NCBI GenBank assembly: GCA_016931935.1
Contig: JAFGDW010000074.1
Coordinates: 1 to 58,155 of the forward strand
Origin: Candidatus Zhuqueibacterota bacterium
GTDB lineage: Bacteria; Zhuqueibacterota; Zhuqueibacteria; Thermofontimicrobiales; Thiofontviventaceae
Direction of reading: 5' to 3'
DNA length: 58,155 bases
The position numbers were made by a program, and so were the translations under genes. Numbering within the stretch: the stretch's first letter is position 1; each line of letters begins with the position of its first letter. The notes beneath the pieces were generated by a model. The model was not told the DNA's origin, did no database searches, and saw only the letters and a list, made by a program, of their open reading frames with translations. This document shows positions 38,291-46,966 of the stretch, piece by piece.

Positions 38291-39409
38291 ATGTACATTA
38301 ATATACCGAACTTAATCAATCTCTTAACTGTCTCAGGCGTTGGTTCTACGCGACTTCGTGCGCTGATCAGCCATTTTAAAGATGTCGATCGTGTGTTTCA
38401 GGCATCCTTGCAGGAATTAATCGATGTTGACAGTGTTGATCAGAAAACAGCATTGCAAATTCGGGCGTTTAAGGATTTTGATTACGGTAAAAAACAATGT
38501 CAAACACTGGATCAGATCCAGGGGCGTATTATTACATTTTGGGATCAGGAATATCCTCCACTACTAAAACGAATGTACGATCCACCCGCTTATCTGTTTG
38601 TTAAAGGCGAACTGAGCAGTCAGGATGCGCTAACAATTGCGGTTGTCGGTTCCCGATTTGCTTCTACTTATGGTAAGCAAGTCACGGAAACGATTACTCG
38701 GCAGCTTGCGCATTTGGGGATAACAATTGTAAGCGGACTTGCACGAGGTGTTGATACTGTAGCTCATTGGACAGCGATGCAGTCGGGCACGCGAACAATC
38801 GCAGTGCTCGGAACCGGTCTGGATCGGATTTACCCGCCGGAAAATAAAAAACTCGCAGAACAGATCGAAACGCAAGGCGCGCTTGTCACAGAATTCCATT
38901 GTGGAGTCGGCCCGGATGCAGTTAATTTCCCGAGACGCAACCGCATTATCGCAGGTCTATCACGCGGAACGCTGGTCACGGAGGCTGGCGACAAAAGCGG
39001 AGCATTAATTACAGCAAACATTGCAGTCGATAATAATAGAGATGTGTATGCAATTCCTGGGAATGTTTTGAACAATAAAAGCAATGGGTGTCATAAATTA
39101 ATCAAAGCAGGGGCCAAGCTTGTTACTAATGCAGATGATATTATTGAAGAAACATTTCCCGAAATAAAAAATGGCGTAGCAGTCTCGCCTATTCAAACAG
39201 ATAATTTAACTGTTGAAGAAAAGGCCGTTATTTCCAATTTATCAAATGAGCCGATCCATATTGATGTTCTTGCGCGAAAAATGAACAAAGCCAGCCATGA
39301 AATATTAATTACGCTCCTTGCCCTGGAGTTTAATGATTTTGTCAAACAGATGCCGGGTAAATATTTTATCCTTGCCAATCCGGGTATTATTGTGCATGGA
39401 GAACAGTAA
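38291..39409 (+). CDS. dprA: DNA processing protein DprA (Smf)
   Basis: The 372-residue protein has a short N-terminal HhH/SAM-like region, then the Rossmann-like DprA core: VVGSRFASTYG, SGLARGVDTVAHW, TRTIAVLGTGLDRIYPPENK, FPRRNRIIAGLS and SGALITA. A C-terminal winged-helix DML1-like part ends it. DprA loads RecA onto incoming single-stranded DNA during natural transformation, and recA, a comEA-like gene and prepilin-like genes in this window fit that capacity. It shares one base with the next gene, which starts in the overlap TAATG. Confidence 0.94.
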   Translation: MYINIPNLINLLTVSGVGSTRLRALISHFKDVDRVFQASLQELIDVDSVDQKTALQIRAFKDFDYGKKQCQTLDQIQGRIITFWDQEYPPLLKRMYDPPAYLFVKGELSSQDALTIAVVGSRFASTYGKQVTETITRQLAHLGITIVSGLARGVDTVAHWTAMQSGTRTIAVLGTGLDRIYPPENKKLAEQIETQGALVTEFHCGVGPDAVNFPRRNRIIAGLSRGTLVTEAGDKSGALITANIAVDNNRDVYAIPGNVLNNKSNGCHKLIKAGAKLVTNADDIIEETFPEIKNGVAVSPIQTDNLTVEEKAVISNLSNEPIHIDVLARKMNKASHEILITLLALEFNDFVKQMPGKYFILANPGIIVHGEQ

Positions 39410-40539
39410 TGGCGCCAGAAAAAAGCATCGTTTCAATGACATCCTGTGATAATTATGAATATCCGACCATCCAAAAAGCGCTACGATCGATTTTAAGTGA
39501 GTTGCCGCAAATTGACTCATTAGTTAAATCCGGCCAACATGTTCATGTGAAGCCAAACATGCTGACAGCAAAAGAACCGGAACGAGCGGCGACGACTCAT
39601 CCTGCAGTTGTCCGTGCCGTTGTTGAGTATATTCAACAGGCTGATATAAAAATCACTATCGGCGATAGCCCGGCTGGTATTTCCAAACCAATTGAGCACT
39701 ATTGGGAAAAGACTGGTTTGAAAGAAGTTGCTGACAAAACCGGTGCATCACTTATTCCATTGGAAAAAAAAGGAGTCGTTGAACGGCGGATTAACAATAA
39801 AAGCTATTATATTGCTCAGGCGATTGCCGATGCCGACGTTGTGATAAATGTCTGCAAGCTAAAAACCCATGGTTTAACGCTTATGACTGGTGCTATAAAG
39901 AATATGTTTGGCACGATCCCCGGCGTTCAAAAAGGTGAATTTCATAAAATTGCACCCAAACTTAGAGATTTTGCCAATGTGCTTGTGGATGTGTTCCAAT
40001 CTGTCCGTCCGGCTCTTACAGTGATGGATGCAATTGTTGGGATGGAAGGCAGCGGACCGTCATCGGGTACACCGAAAAAATTTGGTTATCTGTTAGCCGG
40101 ACATGATGCAGTAGCAATTGATACTGTTGCATCACATATTATGGGATTCAATCCACATGAAATAATTACATCCGTAATCGCCGCTGAACGTGGACTTGGC
40201 TGCAATGATATTGAAAATATCGATATTCGCAATATTGATCGATTACAAATCCATTCAGTCGACACAGAATTGCCTTCAAATCGAATCTTATATTATACCC
40301 CTGAATTTCTCATCAAACTTGTGGGAAAACTCGTCTGGATTCGTCCTCGCGCAAACAAAGAACGTTGCCGCCGCTGTGGTGTATGCATTCATAATTGTCC
40401 GGTTCAGGCTATGAACGATGAAGATGGCCTTCCAATAATTGATTATAACGTCTGTATTAAGTGTTTCTGTTGTGATGAAAGTTGTCCTCATCAGGCAATT
40501 GAACAGGAAATGAGTTGGCTAGCGAGGAAGTTGAGATAA
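39409..40539 (+). CDS. DUF362 domain protein with two 4Fe-4S clusters
   Basis: The 376-residue protein has an N-terminal DUF362 domain with KPNMLTAKEP, IGDSPAG, KLKTHGLTLMTGAIKNMFGTIPG in segments, and VMDAIVGMEGSGPSSG. The C-terminus carries a ferredoxin-type pair CRRCGVCIHNCP and CIKCFCCDESCP, which should bind two 4Fe-4S clusters. Proteins of this architecture are widespread in anaerobes but their reaction is undetermined. It overlaps dprA by one base, suggesting translational coupling rather than a functional link. Confidence 0.85.
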   Translation: MAPEKSIVSMTSCDNYEYPTIQKALRSILSELPQIDSLVKSGQHVHVKPNMLTAKEPERAATTHPAVVRAVVEYIQQADIKITIGDSPAGISKPIEHYWEKTGLKEVADKTGASLIPLEKKGVVERRINNKSYYIAQAIADADVVINVCKLKTHGLTLMTGAIKNMFGTIPGVQKGEFHKIAPKLRDFANVLVDVFQSVRPALTVMDAIVGMEGSGPSSGTPKKFGYLLAGHDAVAIDTVASHIMGFNPHEIITSVIAAERGLGCNDIENIDIRNIDRLQIHSVDTELPSNRILYYTPEFLIKLVGKLVWIRPRANKERCRRCGVCIHNCPVQAMNDEDGLPIIDYNVCIKCFCCDESCPHQAIEQEMSWLARKLR

Positions 40540-40855
40540 CGACAGTATGTATTCTTATTTTTTCTGATGTTGATCTCTAACCGTAACCTTTCAATAAATA
40601 ATGGAATTCATCACCAGGTATTATCAAGCTTCGACTTCGCTCAGCATGAAGTTGCGCTGTCCTTTATATTAAGCCCTTCGTTAAGCTCAGGATATACTCC
40701 GTCGAAGTGTGAATTAAACTGGCAAACCACAATTCCCATCTTTTGCTGGATTGATACATCTCACATTTAAATCCATTTGTTGTTGTTCGAATCGTTACAA
40801 AAAAGTTACTTCAAATAGAAACATCCTTTAAATTTTCAATTACTTGAAAATTTTA
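40540..40855. repeat. Intergenic region with CTTCGAC/GCTCAG-type repeat
   Basis: No gene is visible. At 40625-40712 the sequence reads TTCGACTTCGCTCAGCATGAAG, then CCCTTCGTTAAGCTCAGG and finally CCGTCGAAGTG. These are degenerate copies of a palindromic CTTCGACAAGCTCAG word that recurs at 52440-52487 and less clearly at 57640 and 35860. Confidence 0.5.
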
Positions 40856-40884
40856 TTGACACAAAAATATTTTTTTTGTATATT
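40856..40884 (+). promoter_or_regulatory. Strong sigma70-type promoter for the tRNA-Ser pair
   Basis: TTGACA (40856-40861), a 17-base spacer and TATATT (40879-40884) lie ten bases before the first tRNA. This is the best consensus promoter in the window. Confidence 0.8.
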
Positions 40885-40894
40885 AGGCTTTCCC

Positions 40895-40978
40895 GGAGGG
40901 CTAGTCCTAATTGGTAAGGCAGCGGTCTTGAAAACCGCCGGGCTCACGCCCATGGGGGTTCGAGTCCCTCGCCCTCCG
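40895..40978 (+). tRNA. tRNA-Ser (anticodon TGA)
   Basis: The acceptor GGAGGGC pairs with GCCCTCC. The anticodon stem GCGGT/ACCGC holds loop CTTGAAA, anticodon TGA. A long variable arm and a TTCGAGT T-loop give a class II tRNA of 84 bases. No CCA is encoded. Confidence 0.92.
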
Positions 40979-40988
40979 CTGTCAATAC

Positions 40989-41078
40989 GGAGAGGTGCCG
41001 GAGTCGGCTTAACGGGGCGGCCTGCTAAGCCGTTGTAGGTCTTATGGTCTACCGAGGGTTCGAATCCCTCCCTCTCCG
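40989..41078 (+). tRNA. tRNA-Ser (anticodon GCT)
   Basis: The acceptor GGAGAGG pairs with CCTCTCC, and the anticodon loop CTGCTAA gives GCT. The variable arm and TTCGAAT T-loop are typical of class II tRNA-Ser, 90 bases. It is ten bases after tRNA-Ser(TGA) and shares its promoter. CCA is not encoded. Confidence 0.92.
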
Positions 41079-41124
41079 CTTTTTATATTATCGGAGATGA
41101 GTACATCGCTTATGGCGAGTAACT

Positions 41125-41505
41125 ATGAAATGTGAACTCACACGAATCGATGGCTGGTCCGTAATTAAAATTGTGTTCATTGTCTTTTTTCTAATTGGGG
41201 CGTTGAGCGGGGCATTCTCGGCATTGGTTTTTGTTTTATTTAACTCTGTGCTTCAGAATGCAATGTATGATGGTGATGCCATGCAAATAACGCCATCGAG
41301 CAGTTCAGCGACGTTTTTTTTTATTCTGGGAATCTCGCTCTCAACAGCGTTCGCAGCCGCATTTATCAGTCTCATATTTGTAACCATCTACAATTTTTTA
41401 GCACGATGGCTTGGTGGTCTTCGTGTTGAATTCTCTGATATTGATGACAAAGAAATAACACAATTTCCATCGGTTATTGACATCACACTTCCTGAAGAAG
41501 TGTAG
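41125..41505 (+). CDS. DUF3566-like small membrane protein
   Basis: The 126-residue protein has two strong membrane helices at about 15-40 and 57-85, with a short cytoplasmic N-terminus containing IDGWSVIKI and a GALSGAFSALVFVLFN first helix, then FNFLARWLGGLRVEFSD-like sequence after the second. The second-helix-to-FLARWLGG layout matches the DUF3566 membrane family. Function is unknown. It stands between tRNA genes and gltX and is 11 bases before the gltX ATG, so it is probably cotranscribed with gltX. Confidence 0.6.
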   Translation: MKCELTRIDGWSVIKIVFIVFFLIGALSGAFSALVFVLFNSVLQNAMYDGDAMQITPSSSSATFFFILGISLSTAFAAAFISLIFVTIYNFLARWLGGLRVEFSDIDDKEITQFPSVIDITLPEEV

Positions 41506-41516
41506 TTTTGGTTGGT

Positions 41517-42938
41517 ATGAATATAGATATAAATGATGTTCGTGTTCGTTTTGCTCCAAGCCCAACAGGTTTTTTGCATGTTGGTGGCGCACGAACAGCC
41601 ATTTTTAACTGGCTTTTTGCAAGACATTATAACGGTGTTTTTCTGGTTCGCATTGAAGATACGGATGAAGCTCGTTCTGATCAACAAATGGTGGACGCTA
41701 TTTTTGATGGTCTCAACTGGCTGGGAATTCAATCCGATGAACCACCGATATTTCAATCCGACCGACGCCAGGAATATATTAACGCCGTCGAAAAACTTGT
41801 CGCGAGTGGACATGCTTTTCCCTGCTATTGTCATGCAAAAGAAAAGCAGGATAAACAATATCAGGAAATTGAGCGTTGTCCGTGCAGGAATTATACTCTG
41901 GAACAGCGACAAGCGCTTGATGACCAGCATGTTTCCAGGGCAATTCGATTTTTAGTAGCGGACGGCGCGACGACATATACCGATTTAGTGCATGGCTCTT
42001 TGACAATCAATCACAAGGAAATTGAAGATTTCGTGATTCTTCGTTCCGATGGGACACCGACCTATCAACTCGCGGTTGTCATTGATGATATCGCTATGAA
42101 AATTACCCATGTCATTCGTGGGGATGATCACATTTCCAATACGCCAAAACAAATACTGCTTTATAACGCATTAAATAAAACAGCGCCGACATTCGCACAT
42201 GTGCCGCTAATTCTGGGGCCGGATAAGAAACGATTGAGTAAGCGGCATGGGGCGACAAAAATCAATGAATATCAGGACCAGGGTTTTTTGGCGGAGGCGC
42301 TTTTTAACTATCTGACATTATTGGGTTGGAACCCGGGCAATGATCAGGAATACATCCCGCGCGATGAACTTGTGCAAATGTTTTCAATTGAACGCGTGAA
42401 TCCGAAAAGTGCAATATTTGATGATCAAAAGTTGCAATGGCTGAATGCACAGTATATCAGCCGCATGGATGATACCGCGTTGGCAGAACTGATCAAGCCT
42501 TTGATTATTCAGCATCGTTTAATAAGAGATGTTGATTTTGATATAAATCAAACCATACCAATTGTGTCGCTACTGAAAACCAGAATGAAACTGCTGACTG
42601 ATTTTATTTCACTCGGTTCATATTTTTTCAATGATCCGGGTGGATATGATCAAAAGGCACAGGATAAACACTGGCACGGCGACAATGTGGCTGAAATAAT
42701 CAGTGATATTATCACAATATTAGATAAGTTGGATAAATTTGATGTACAACAACTCGAGGCTGAAATTCGAGAATATGCAATCGACCATGGCTTCGGGTTA
42801 GGCGCCGTAATCCATCCAATCCGATTAGCATTAACAGGATCCGGAGCGAGTCCAGGAATGTTTGAAGTCATAGCGTTGTTGGGAAAACCGGTCGTGTTAC
42901 GACGTCTGAAAAAAGCGCTGAATGTATTGAAAGCTTAA
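41517..42938 (+). CDS. gltX: Glutamyl-tRNA synthetase
   Basis: The 473-residue class I synthetase has RFAPSPTGFLHVGGARTA near the N-terminus (HIGH-like HVGG), a CYC...CPC zinc-site-like cluster near residue 100-125, and the KLSKRHGA motif (KMSKS equivalent) near 240. The start at 41517 is preferred over TTG 41508. It charges tRNA-Glu, and may also charge tRNA-Gln if GatCAB is present elsewhere. tRNA-Gln(CTG) begins six bases after its stop and tRNA-Glu(CTC) lies 320 bases downstream. Confidence 0.95.
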   Translation: MNIDINDVRVRFAPSPTGFLHVGGARTAIFNWLFARHYNGVFLVRIEDTDEARSDQQMVDAIFDGLNWLGIQSDEPPIFQSDRRQEYINAVEKLVASGHAFPCYCHAKEKQDKQYQEIERCPCRNYTLEQRQALDDQHVSRAIRFLVADGATTYTDLVHGSLTINHKEIEDFVILRSDGTPTYQLAVVIDDIAMKITHVIRGDDHISNTPKQILLYNALNKTAPTFAHVPLILGPDKKRLSKRHGATKINEYQDQGFLAEALFNYLTLLGWNPGNDQEYIPRDELVQMFSIERVNPKSAIFDDQKLQWLNAQYISRMDDTALAELIKPLIIQHRLIRDVDFDINQTIPIVSLLKTRMKLLTDFISLGSYFFNDPGGYDQKAQDKHWHGDNVAEIISDIITILDKLDKFDVQQLEAEIREYAIDHGFGLGAVIHPIRLALTGSGASPGMFEVIALLGKPVVLRRLKKALNVLKA

Positions 42939-42943
42939 AATAT

Positions 42944-43014
42944 TGGGGTGTCGTCCAACGGCAGGACACGCGACTCTGGATCGTGGAATCGGGGTTCGAA
43001 TCCCTGCACCCCAG
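42944..43014 (+). tRNA. tRNA-Gln (anticodon CTG)
   Basis: The acceptor TGGGGTG pairs with CACCCCA and the anticodon loop CTCTGGA gives CTG, with a TTCGAAT T-loop. Length is 71 bases without CCA. The U1-A72 pair is typical of tRNA-Gln. Confidence 0.9.
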
Positions 43015-43027
43015 TAAAAAAATGGAT

Positions 43028-43100
43028 GCGCCCGTAGCTCAATGGATAGAGCATCTGGCTTCGGACCAGAGGGTTGGGGGTTCAAGTCCCTCCGGGCGTA
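43028..43100 (+). tRNA. tRNA-Arg (anticodon TCG)
   Basis: GCGCCCG pairs with CGGGCGT, and the anticodon stem TCTGG/CCAGA holds loop CTTCGGA (TCG). TTCAAGT forms the T-loop. CCA is not encoded. It is closely similar to tRNA-Arg(ACG) at 43399, so the two probably arose by duplication. Confidence 0.91.
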
Positions 43101-43174
43101 CTTGATGATGAATTTAGAATTACGACGCTTCAAATAGTGAACTTTGGATTGATTCGATCATATAATAAATATTC

Positions 43175-43235
43175 AGCGCGTTCGTCTATATGTTATGCCG
43201 TTCCGACGTGTCGGGATAGCACGAGTACGATAAAG
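43175..43235 (+). pseudogene. Decayed tRNA-Glu copy
   Basis: The first fifteen bases match tRNA-Glu(CTC) at 43258 except the first, including GCGCGTTCGTCTA. Further matches are the TAGCAC variable-loop region and the CGAGTACGAT T-arm region. The anticodon arm lacks a seven-base loop and the acceptor 3' strand is missing, so it cannot fold into a tRNA. Confidence 0.6.
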
Positions 43236-43257
43236 CAGACAATTTTGAAACATATTT

Positions 43258-43329
43258 GGCGCGTTCGTCTAGCGGTTAGGACGCCGGCCTCTCACGCCGG
43301 TAGCACGGGTTCGATTCCCGTACGCGCTA
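43258..43329 (+). tRNA. tRNA-Glu (anticodon CTC)
   Basis: GGCGCGT pairs with ACGCGCT, anticodon stem CCGGC/GCCGG holds loop CTCTCAC (CTC), and the T-loop is TTCGATT. Length 72 bases without CCA. Confidence 0.92.
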
Positions 43330-43398
43330 TTTAATACAAGGTGTATTGGGTTTAGTAATTTGACAAAATGACGATAGTTTTGTATTACCCTTTTTAAT

Positions 43399-43472
43399 GC
43401 GCCCGTAGCTCAACTGGACAGAGCGTCTGGCTACGGACCAGAAGGCTGGGGGTTCAAGTCCTCCCGGGCGTA
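43399..43472 (+). tRNA. tRNA-Arg (anticodon ACG)
   Basis: GCGCCCG pairs with CGGGCGT; the anticodon loop CTACGGA gives ACG, which requires A34-to-inosine editing to read CGN codons. The enzyme that performs it, TadA, is encoded twelve bases downstream. CCA is not encoded. Confidence 0.92.
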
Positions 43473-43483
43473 CTATTTGCGGA

Positions 43484-43951
43484 ATGGCGACAGATTCAGT
43501 ACATGAAAAATGGATGCGAGAAGCGCTGGCAGAAGCTGAAAAAGCTTTACACAAAGATGAAGTTCCTGTTGGCGCTGTTGTCGTTTATGAAGGGTCGATT
43601 GTCGGTCGCGGACATAACCTGATCGAAACATTGCAAGATCCTACTGCACATGCCGAAATGTTGGCCATTACCGCTGCCGCAAATTTTCTTGCTTCCTGGC
43701 GATTGATTGATACTTCACTTTATGTTACATTGGAACCATGTGCTATGTGTACGGGCGCCATTCTGCTCGCAAGAATACCATGCGTATTTTGGGGTAGTGC
43801 CGACCCGCGAATTGGGGCATGTGGCTCTGTGTTGAATATTCCACGGGAAGAACGGCTTTATGCAAAAGTGAAAATGGCGGGCGGAATTTTAGGGTACGAA
43901 AGTCAACAACTATTACAGACGTTTTTTAACCAATTACGGACCAAAAAATAG
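43484..43951 (+). CDS. tadA: tRNA-specific adenosine deaminase TadA
   Basis: The 155-residue deaminase has the catalytic HAE motif (His56-Glu58) and PCAMC (Cys86 and Cys89), which bind zinc. GHNLIE and DPTAHAEM are TadA-typical, and the length matches. It converts A34 to inosine in tRNA-Arg(ACG), whose gene ends twelve bases upstream. A tRNA-Ser gene begins five bases after its stop, so tadA is embedded in a tRNA cluster and probably cotranscribed with its own substrate. Confidence 0.94.
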   Translation: MATDSVHEKWMREALAEAEKALHKDEVPVGAVVVYEGSIVGRGHNLIETLQDPTAHAEMLAITAAANFLASWRLIDTSLYVTLEPCAMCTGAILLARIPCVFWGSADPRIGACGSVLNIPREERLYAKVKMAGGILGYESQQLLQTFFNQLRTKK

Positions 43952-43956
43952 TCGCT

Positions 43957-44044
43957 GGAGAGGTGCCGGAGCTGGCTTAACGGGGCGGTCTCGAAAACCG
44001 TTGTTCGCTCACGCGGACCGGGGGTTCGAATCCCCCCCTCTCCG
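43957..44044 (+). tRNA. tRNA-Ser (anticodon CGA)
   Basis: GGAGAGG pairs with CCTCTCC; anticodon loop CTCGAAA gives CGA. Long variable arm, 88 bases, no CCA. Confidence 0.92.
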
Positions 44045-44264
44045 CAAATTGATAATATAAAATTTTGTTTTCGGTCTATTACAGTACAATTTTAGGATGC
44101 ATTTTGAAATCGATTGCATAGTGATCGATAATTGGTTATTCGTATCAAATCTTTCAATGACTGATCACCGGTTACCGATGACTCACGTATGCATTTAGTT
44201 TTAATCGGATTGTTAAAATTTAATTAATGAATCCGGGCTAATTCAAAGAGAATTGTATTATTTT
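44045..44264. repeat. Intergenic gap with TGATCAC/GTTACCGAT-type repeat
   Basis: At about 44118-44188 the words TGATCGATAATTGGTTATTCG, TGACTGATCACCGG and TTACCGATGACTCA recur in degenerate form. Read on the minus strand they resemble the GTAATCGGTAATCAGTGATC block at 58124-58155. No gene is visible. Confidence 0.4.
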
Positions 44265-44353
44265 GGAGAGGTGTCCGAGCTGGCCGAAGGAGCACGATTG
44301 GAAATCGTGTATACCGCAAAACGGTATCGAGGGTTCGAATCCCTCTCTCTCCG
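44265..44353 (+). tRNA. tRNA-Ser (anticodon GGA)
   Basis: GGAGAGG pairs with TCTCTCC (one wobble), anticodon stem CACGA/TCGTG holds TTGGAAA (GGA), and a stem-loop variable arm follows. Length 89 bases, no CCA. It completes the four serine isoacceptors of the cluster. Confidence 0.92.
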
Positions 44354-44382
44354 CAATAAAGTTAACATTTGTTAGTTGATTT

Positions 44383-44455
<73 letters not shown>

Positions 44456-44498
44456 TTTTTTTGTACGTTTGTTGCTCGCAAAACAGTGAATGGAAAAA

Positions 44499-44772
44499 TG
44501 GCTGCGCTAGACGGGGAGCTAGCGGTGCCCTGTAACCTGCAATCCGCTACAGCAGGGTTGAATTCCCTTCCAAGGTTTACTCGCCAAATGTCAGGTTGAG
44601 TAAGTGGTGTTGATAGATCAAGTCCTGCGCAACAGGATGCTGCCGAACCCCGTCAGGACCGGAAGGTAGCAGCGGCAAGCAGTTAATTCTGTGTGCCGCG
44701 GGGGCGCTTGGCTGGAGCTGGCTGCTTATACGTTTCATGCGGAAAGAGGAGTCGACGAAGGGTGCGCAGCCA
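44499..44772 (+). ncRNA. ffs: Signal recognition particle RNA, large bacterial type
   Basis: The 5' Alu-like part contains GCTAGACGGGGAGCTAGCGG and GGTGCCCTGTAACCTGCAATCC, closely resembling the Bacillus scRNA. The conserved helix 8 region CAGGACCGGAAGGTAGCAGC includes the GGAA tetraloop that binds Ffh. The ends GGCTGCGC (44500-44507) and GCGCAGCC (44764-44771) pair. The RNA keeps the long form with an Alu domain. It precedes dnaX as in Bacillus. Confidence 0.93.
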
Positions 44773-44797
44773 GTAATTACAGGTTTTGGTTTGTGAT

Positions 44798-44828
44798 GAC
44801 GGGACAATGGAAGTTGTCCCGTCCTTTT
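44798..44828 (+). terminator. Rho-independent terminator after the SRP RNA
   Basis: GACGGGACAA (44798-44807) and TTGTCCCGTC (44814-44823) pair over ten bases with loop TGGAAG, followed by CTTTTA. The dnaX start codon lies 42 bases later. Confidence 0.85.
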
Positions 44829-44869
44829 ATCAGGCTGTTATTTTTGGTAATCGATGGATGGGAGATAGC

Positions 44870-46537
44870 ATGTCGTATGTCGTGTTAGCTCGAAAATGGC
44901 GACCCAATAAATTTGAAGATGTAGTTGGCCAAAAACACGTGGTCGTTACGCTTCAAAATGCTATTAAGAACGAACGGCTGGCGAATGCATATTTGTTTTG
45001 TGGCCCTCGCGGTGTCGGAAAAACAACGATCGCCCGAATTTTGGCTAAAGCAATTAATTGTGAACAGGGACCCACAATAACGCCTTGTAATACCTGCTCC
45101 CACTGCACGGAAATCTCCCAAAGCCGAAGTCTCGATGTGTTTGAAATTGACGGCGCTTCCAATCGAGGCATCGATGAAGTGCGAAATCTCCGTGAAAATT
45201 TGAAATATGCACCCACCCCCGGGAAATATAAAATTTATATTATTGATGAAGTGCATATGTTGACCGACCCGGCGTTTAACGCGTTGTTGAAAACACTGGA
45301 AGAGCCGCCCAAACGGGTTATGTTTATTTTTGCAACCACAGAACCTCATAAAATACCCGCGACTATTTTATCCCGCTGCCAACGATTCGATTTTAAAAGA
45401 ATTACGACAAGTGAAATCATCGAACAGCTTCAATTTATTTCCAGTCAAGAAAATATCGATATTGATGAAGAAGCGTTGCATTTAATTGCCCGCAAAGCGG
45501 ATGGCGGAATGCGCGACGCACAAAGTTTACTGGATCAGGCAGTTTCATTCAGTGAAGGTAAAATTACAGGAAAAGCGATTTTCGACCTATTGGGAATTAT
45601 CGGTCAGGAACTGTTCTTTGAAGTGACAGAGGTCATTCAACAAAAGGATAAAATCCGGGGGATGACGCTGATTCATGATATAATCTTCAATGGATATGAT
45701 TTAAATGAATTTCTGTTGGGATTGAATGAGCACTTGCGCAACCTTCTGATTGTCAAAGCAACCAAATCGACCAAGCGGCTGGAAGTTGCTGAAACCTATA
45801 TCGAGAAATACCAATCGCTGGCCGAGACATTTGATGAATCGGATTTGATGCGGATGATAAAGATTGTAACGGACACCGAATATGCGATTAAGCGAAGCGC
45901 CAATCCGAGATTAACCATGGAATTGGCGCTGATGAAAATGATCGATTTGGATCGCACGAAGGATATAAATGAATTACTTGCCGGACTGGCTGGATTAGGC
46001 GCGGTATCGGGAGCGAATGCGAGTGCACCGCATATTTCGGATTCAGCGTCTGCAACATACGATAAAAAAAAAACTAGAATAATCCCCACACATCCTCCTG
46101 AGCCATCCACCCCACCAAAAATTGAAACTCAGCCTCCGCCAGTTTCCGAATCGTCAGATGAATCCGTCGATGTCACAATCCAGGAAATTCAAACAAAGTG
46201 GGCACAGGTCATTGAAGACGTTAAAAAAACGAAAATAGCAATTGGATCGTTTCTGCACGAAAGCGTACCGACAAAGCTGGATGGAAACACAGTTATTTTA
46301 TCGTTTAATGCAAGCAACGGATTTCATATAAATGTCATTTTGAAAAATAAAGAAGTAATCGAAACAACTCTTTATAAATATTTTGGTGCACATTTAAAAA
46401 TAAAGTGTATAAAAGATGAAAATTTGAATATTGAAGAACATCGCGCTGCACAATATTCAGCACAAGATAGTATGAGTCAGGAAGTACCATATTTGAATAC
46501 AATTATGGAAGTTTTTGATGCTGAAATTGTTCGATAA
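44870..46537 (+). CDS. dnaX: DNA polymerase III gamma/tau subunit DnaX
   Basis: From MSYVVLARKWRPNKFEDVVG the protein has 555 residues; an in-frame start at 44786 would read through the SRP terminator. Walker A GPRGVGKTT lies at about 45-53 and the zinc module CEQGPTITPCNTCSHC at 64-79. The IYIIDEVHML Walker B and the TEPHKIPATILSRCQRFDFK sensor region follow. Domain III and a Pro-rich linker (about 395-430) lead to a tau-like C-terminus. No A-rich slippage run plus stem suggests gamma is made here, though AAAAAAAAA occurs near 46064 within the linker. GGAG at 44861-44864 is the ribosome site. ybaB and recR follow. Confidence 0.94.
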   Translation: MSYVVLARKWRPNKFEDVVGQKHVVVTLQNAIKNERLANAYLFCGPRGVGKTTIARILAKAINCEQGPTITPCNTCSHCTEISQSRSLDVFEIDGASNRGIDEVRNLRENLKYAPTPGKYKIYIIDEVHMLTDPAFNALLKTLEEPPKRVMFIFATTEPHKIPATILSRCQRFDFKRITTSEIIEQLQFISSQENIDIDEEALHLIARKADGGMRDAQSLLDQAVSFSEGKITGKAIFDLLGIIGQELFFEVTEVIQQKDKIRGMTLIHDIIFNGYDLNEFLLGLNEHLRNLLIVKATKSTKRLEVAETYIEKYQSLAETFDESDLMRMIKIVTDTEYAIKRSANPRLTMELALMKMIDLDRTKDINELLAGLAGLGAVSGANASAPHISDSASATYDKKKTRIIPTHPPEPSTPPKIETQPPPVSESSDESVDVTIQEIQTKWAQVIEDVKKTKIAIGSFLHESVPTKLDGNTVILSFNASNGFHINVILKNKEVIETTLYKYFGAHLKIKCIKDENLNIEEHRAAQYSAQDSMSQEVPYLNTIMEVFDAEIVR

Positions 46538-46553
46538 TCTTGGGAGTTTTATA

Positions 46554-46898
46554 ATGAATATGAATAATTTTGGATTTGTGTTTAAACAGGCACAGAAATT
46601 ACAGGATGATATTGCGAAAGCACAATCTGAACTGGCAGAAATGAAAGTAACCGGTAGTGCTGGCGGTGGCATGGTTGAAGTGATTGCGAATTGCCGCCAA
46701 CAGATTCTGAGTATTAAAATTGAACCGGCAATTAAGGAGTCCGGTGATTTGGAGATGCTGGAAGATCTGGTATTGGCAGCGACAAATCAGGCGCTGCAAC
46801 TGGCACAACAGCAAGCGAGTGAGCACATGAGCAAACTTGGCGGCGGACTTCTGAGCATGCTTCCGGATGGAATAAAAATTCCCGGAATTAATTCCTAA
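46554..46898 (+). CDS. ybaB: YbaB/EbfC nucleoid-associated protein
   Basis: From MNMNNFGFVFKQAQKLQ the protein has 114 residues. It has the YbaB core AQKLQDDIAKAQSELAEM, the GSAGGGMVEVIANC beta strand and the DLEMLEDLVLAATNQAL helix. YbaB forms a dimeric tweezers-shaped DNA-binding protein. GGGAG at 46542 supports this start over the upstream 46515. It lies between dnaX and recR, the most common arrangement in bacteria. Confidence 0.93.
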   Translation: MNMNNFGFVFKQAQKLQDDIAKAQSELAEMKVTGSAGGGMVEVIANCRQQILSIKIEPAIKESGDLEMLEDLVLAATNQALQLAQQQASEHMSKLGGGLLSMLPDGIKIPGINS

Positions 46899-46966
46899 CC
46901 GTCGGTAGTATGATAGGTATTATTTTTTCCCACATAAATTGAATCTTTAAGTATAGGCCATAAAAC

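Noticed and set aside
44786..44869. Longer dnaX start
   Set aside because: It would translate the SRP RNA terminator; the DnaX N-terminus begins at 44870 with a ribosome site.
46064..46073. Programmed frameshift in dnaX (gamma formation)
   Set aside because: An A9 run occurs in the linker, but I saw no clear stimulating hairpin or nearby stop in the shifted frame to support it.
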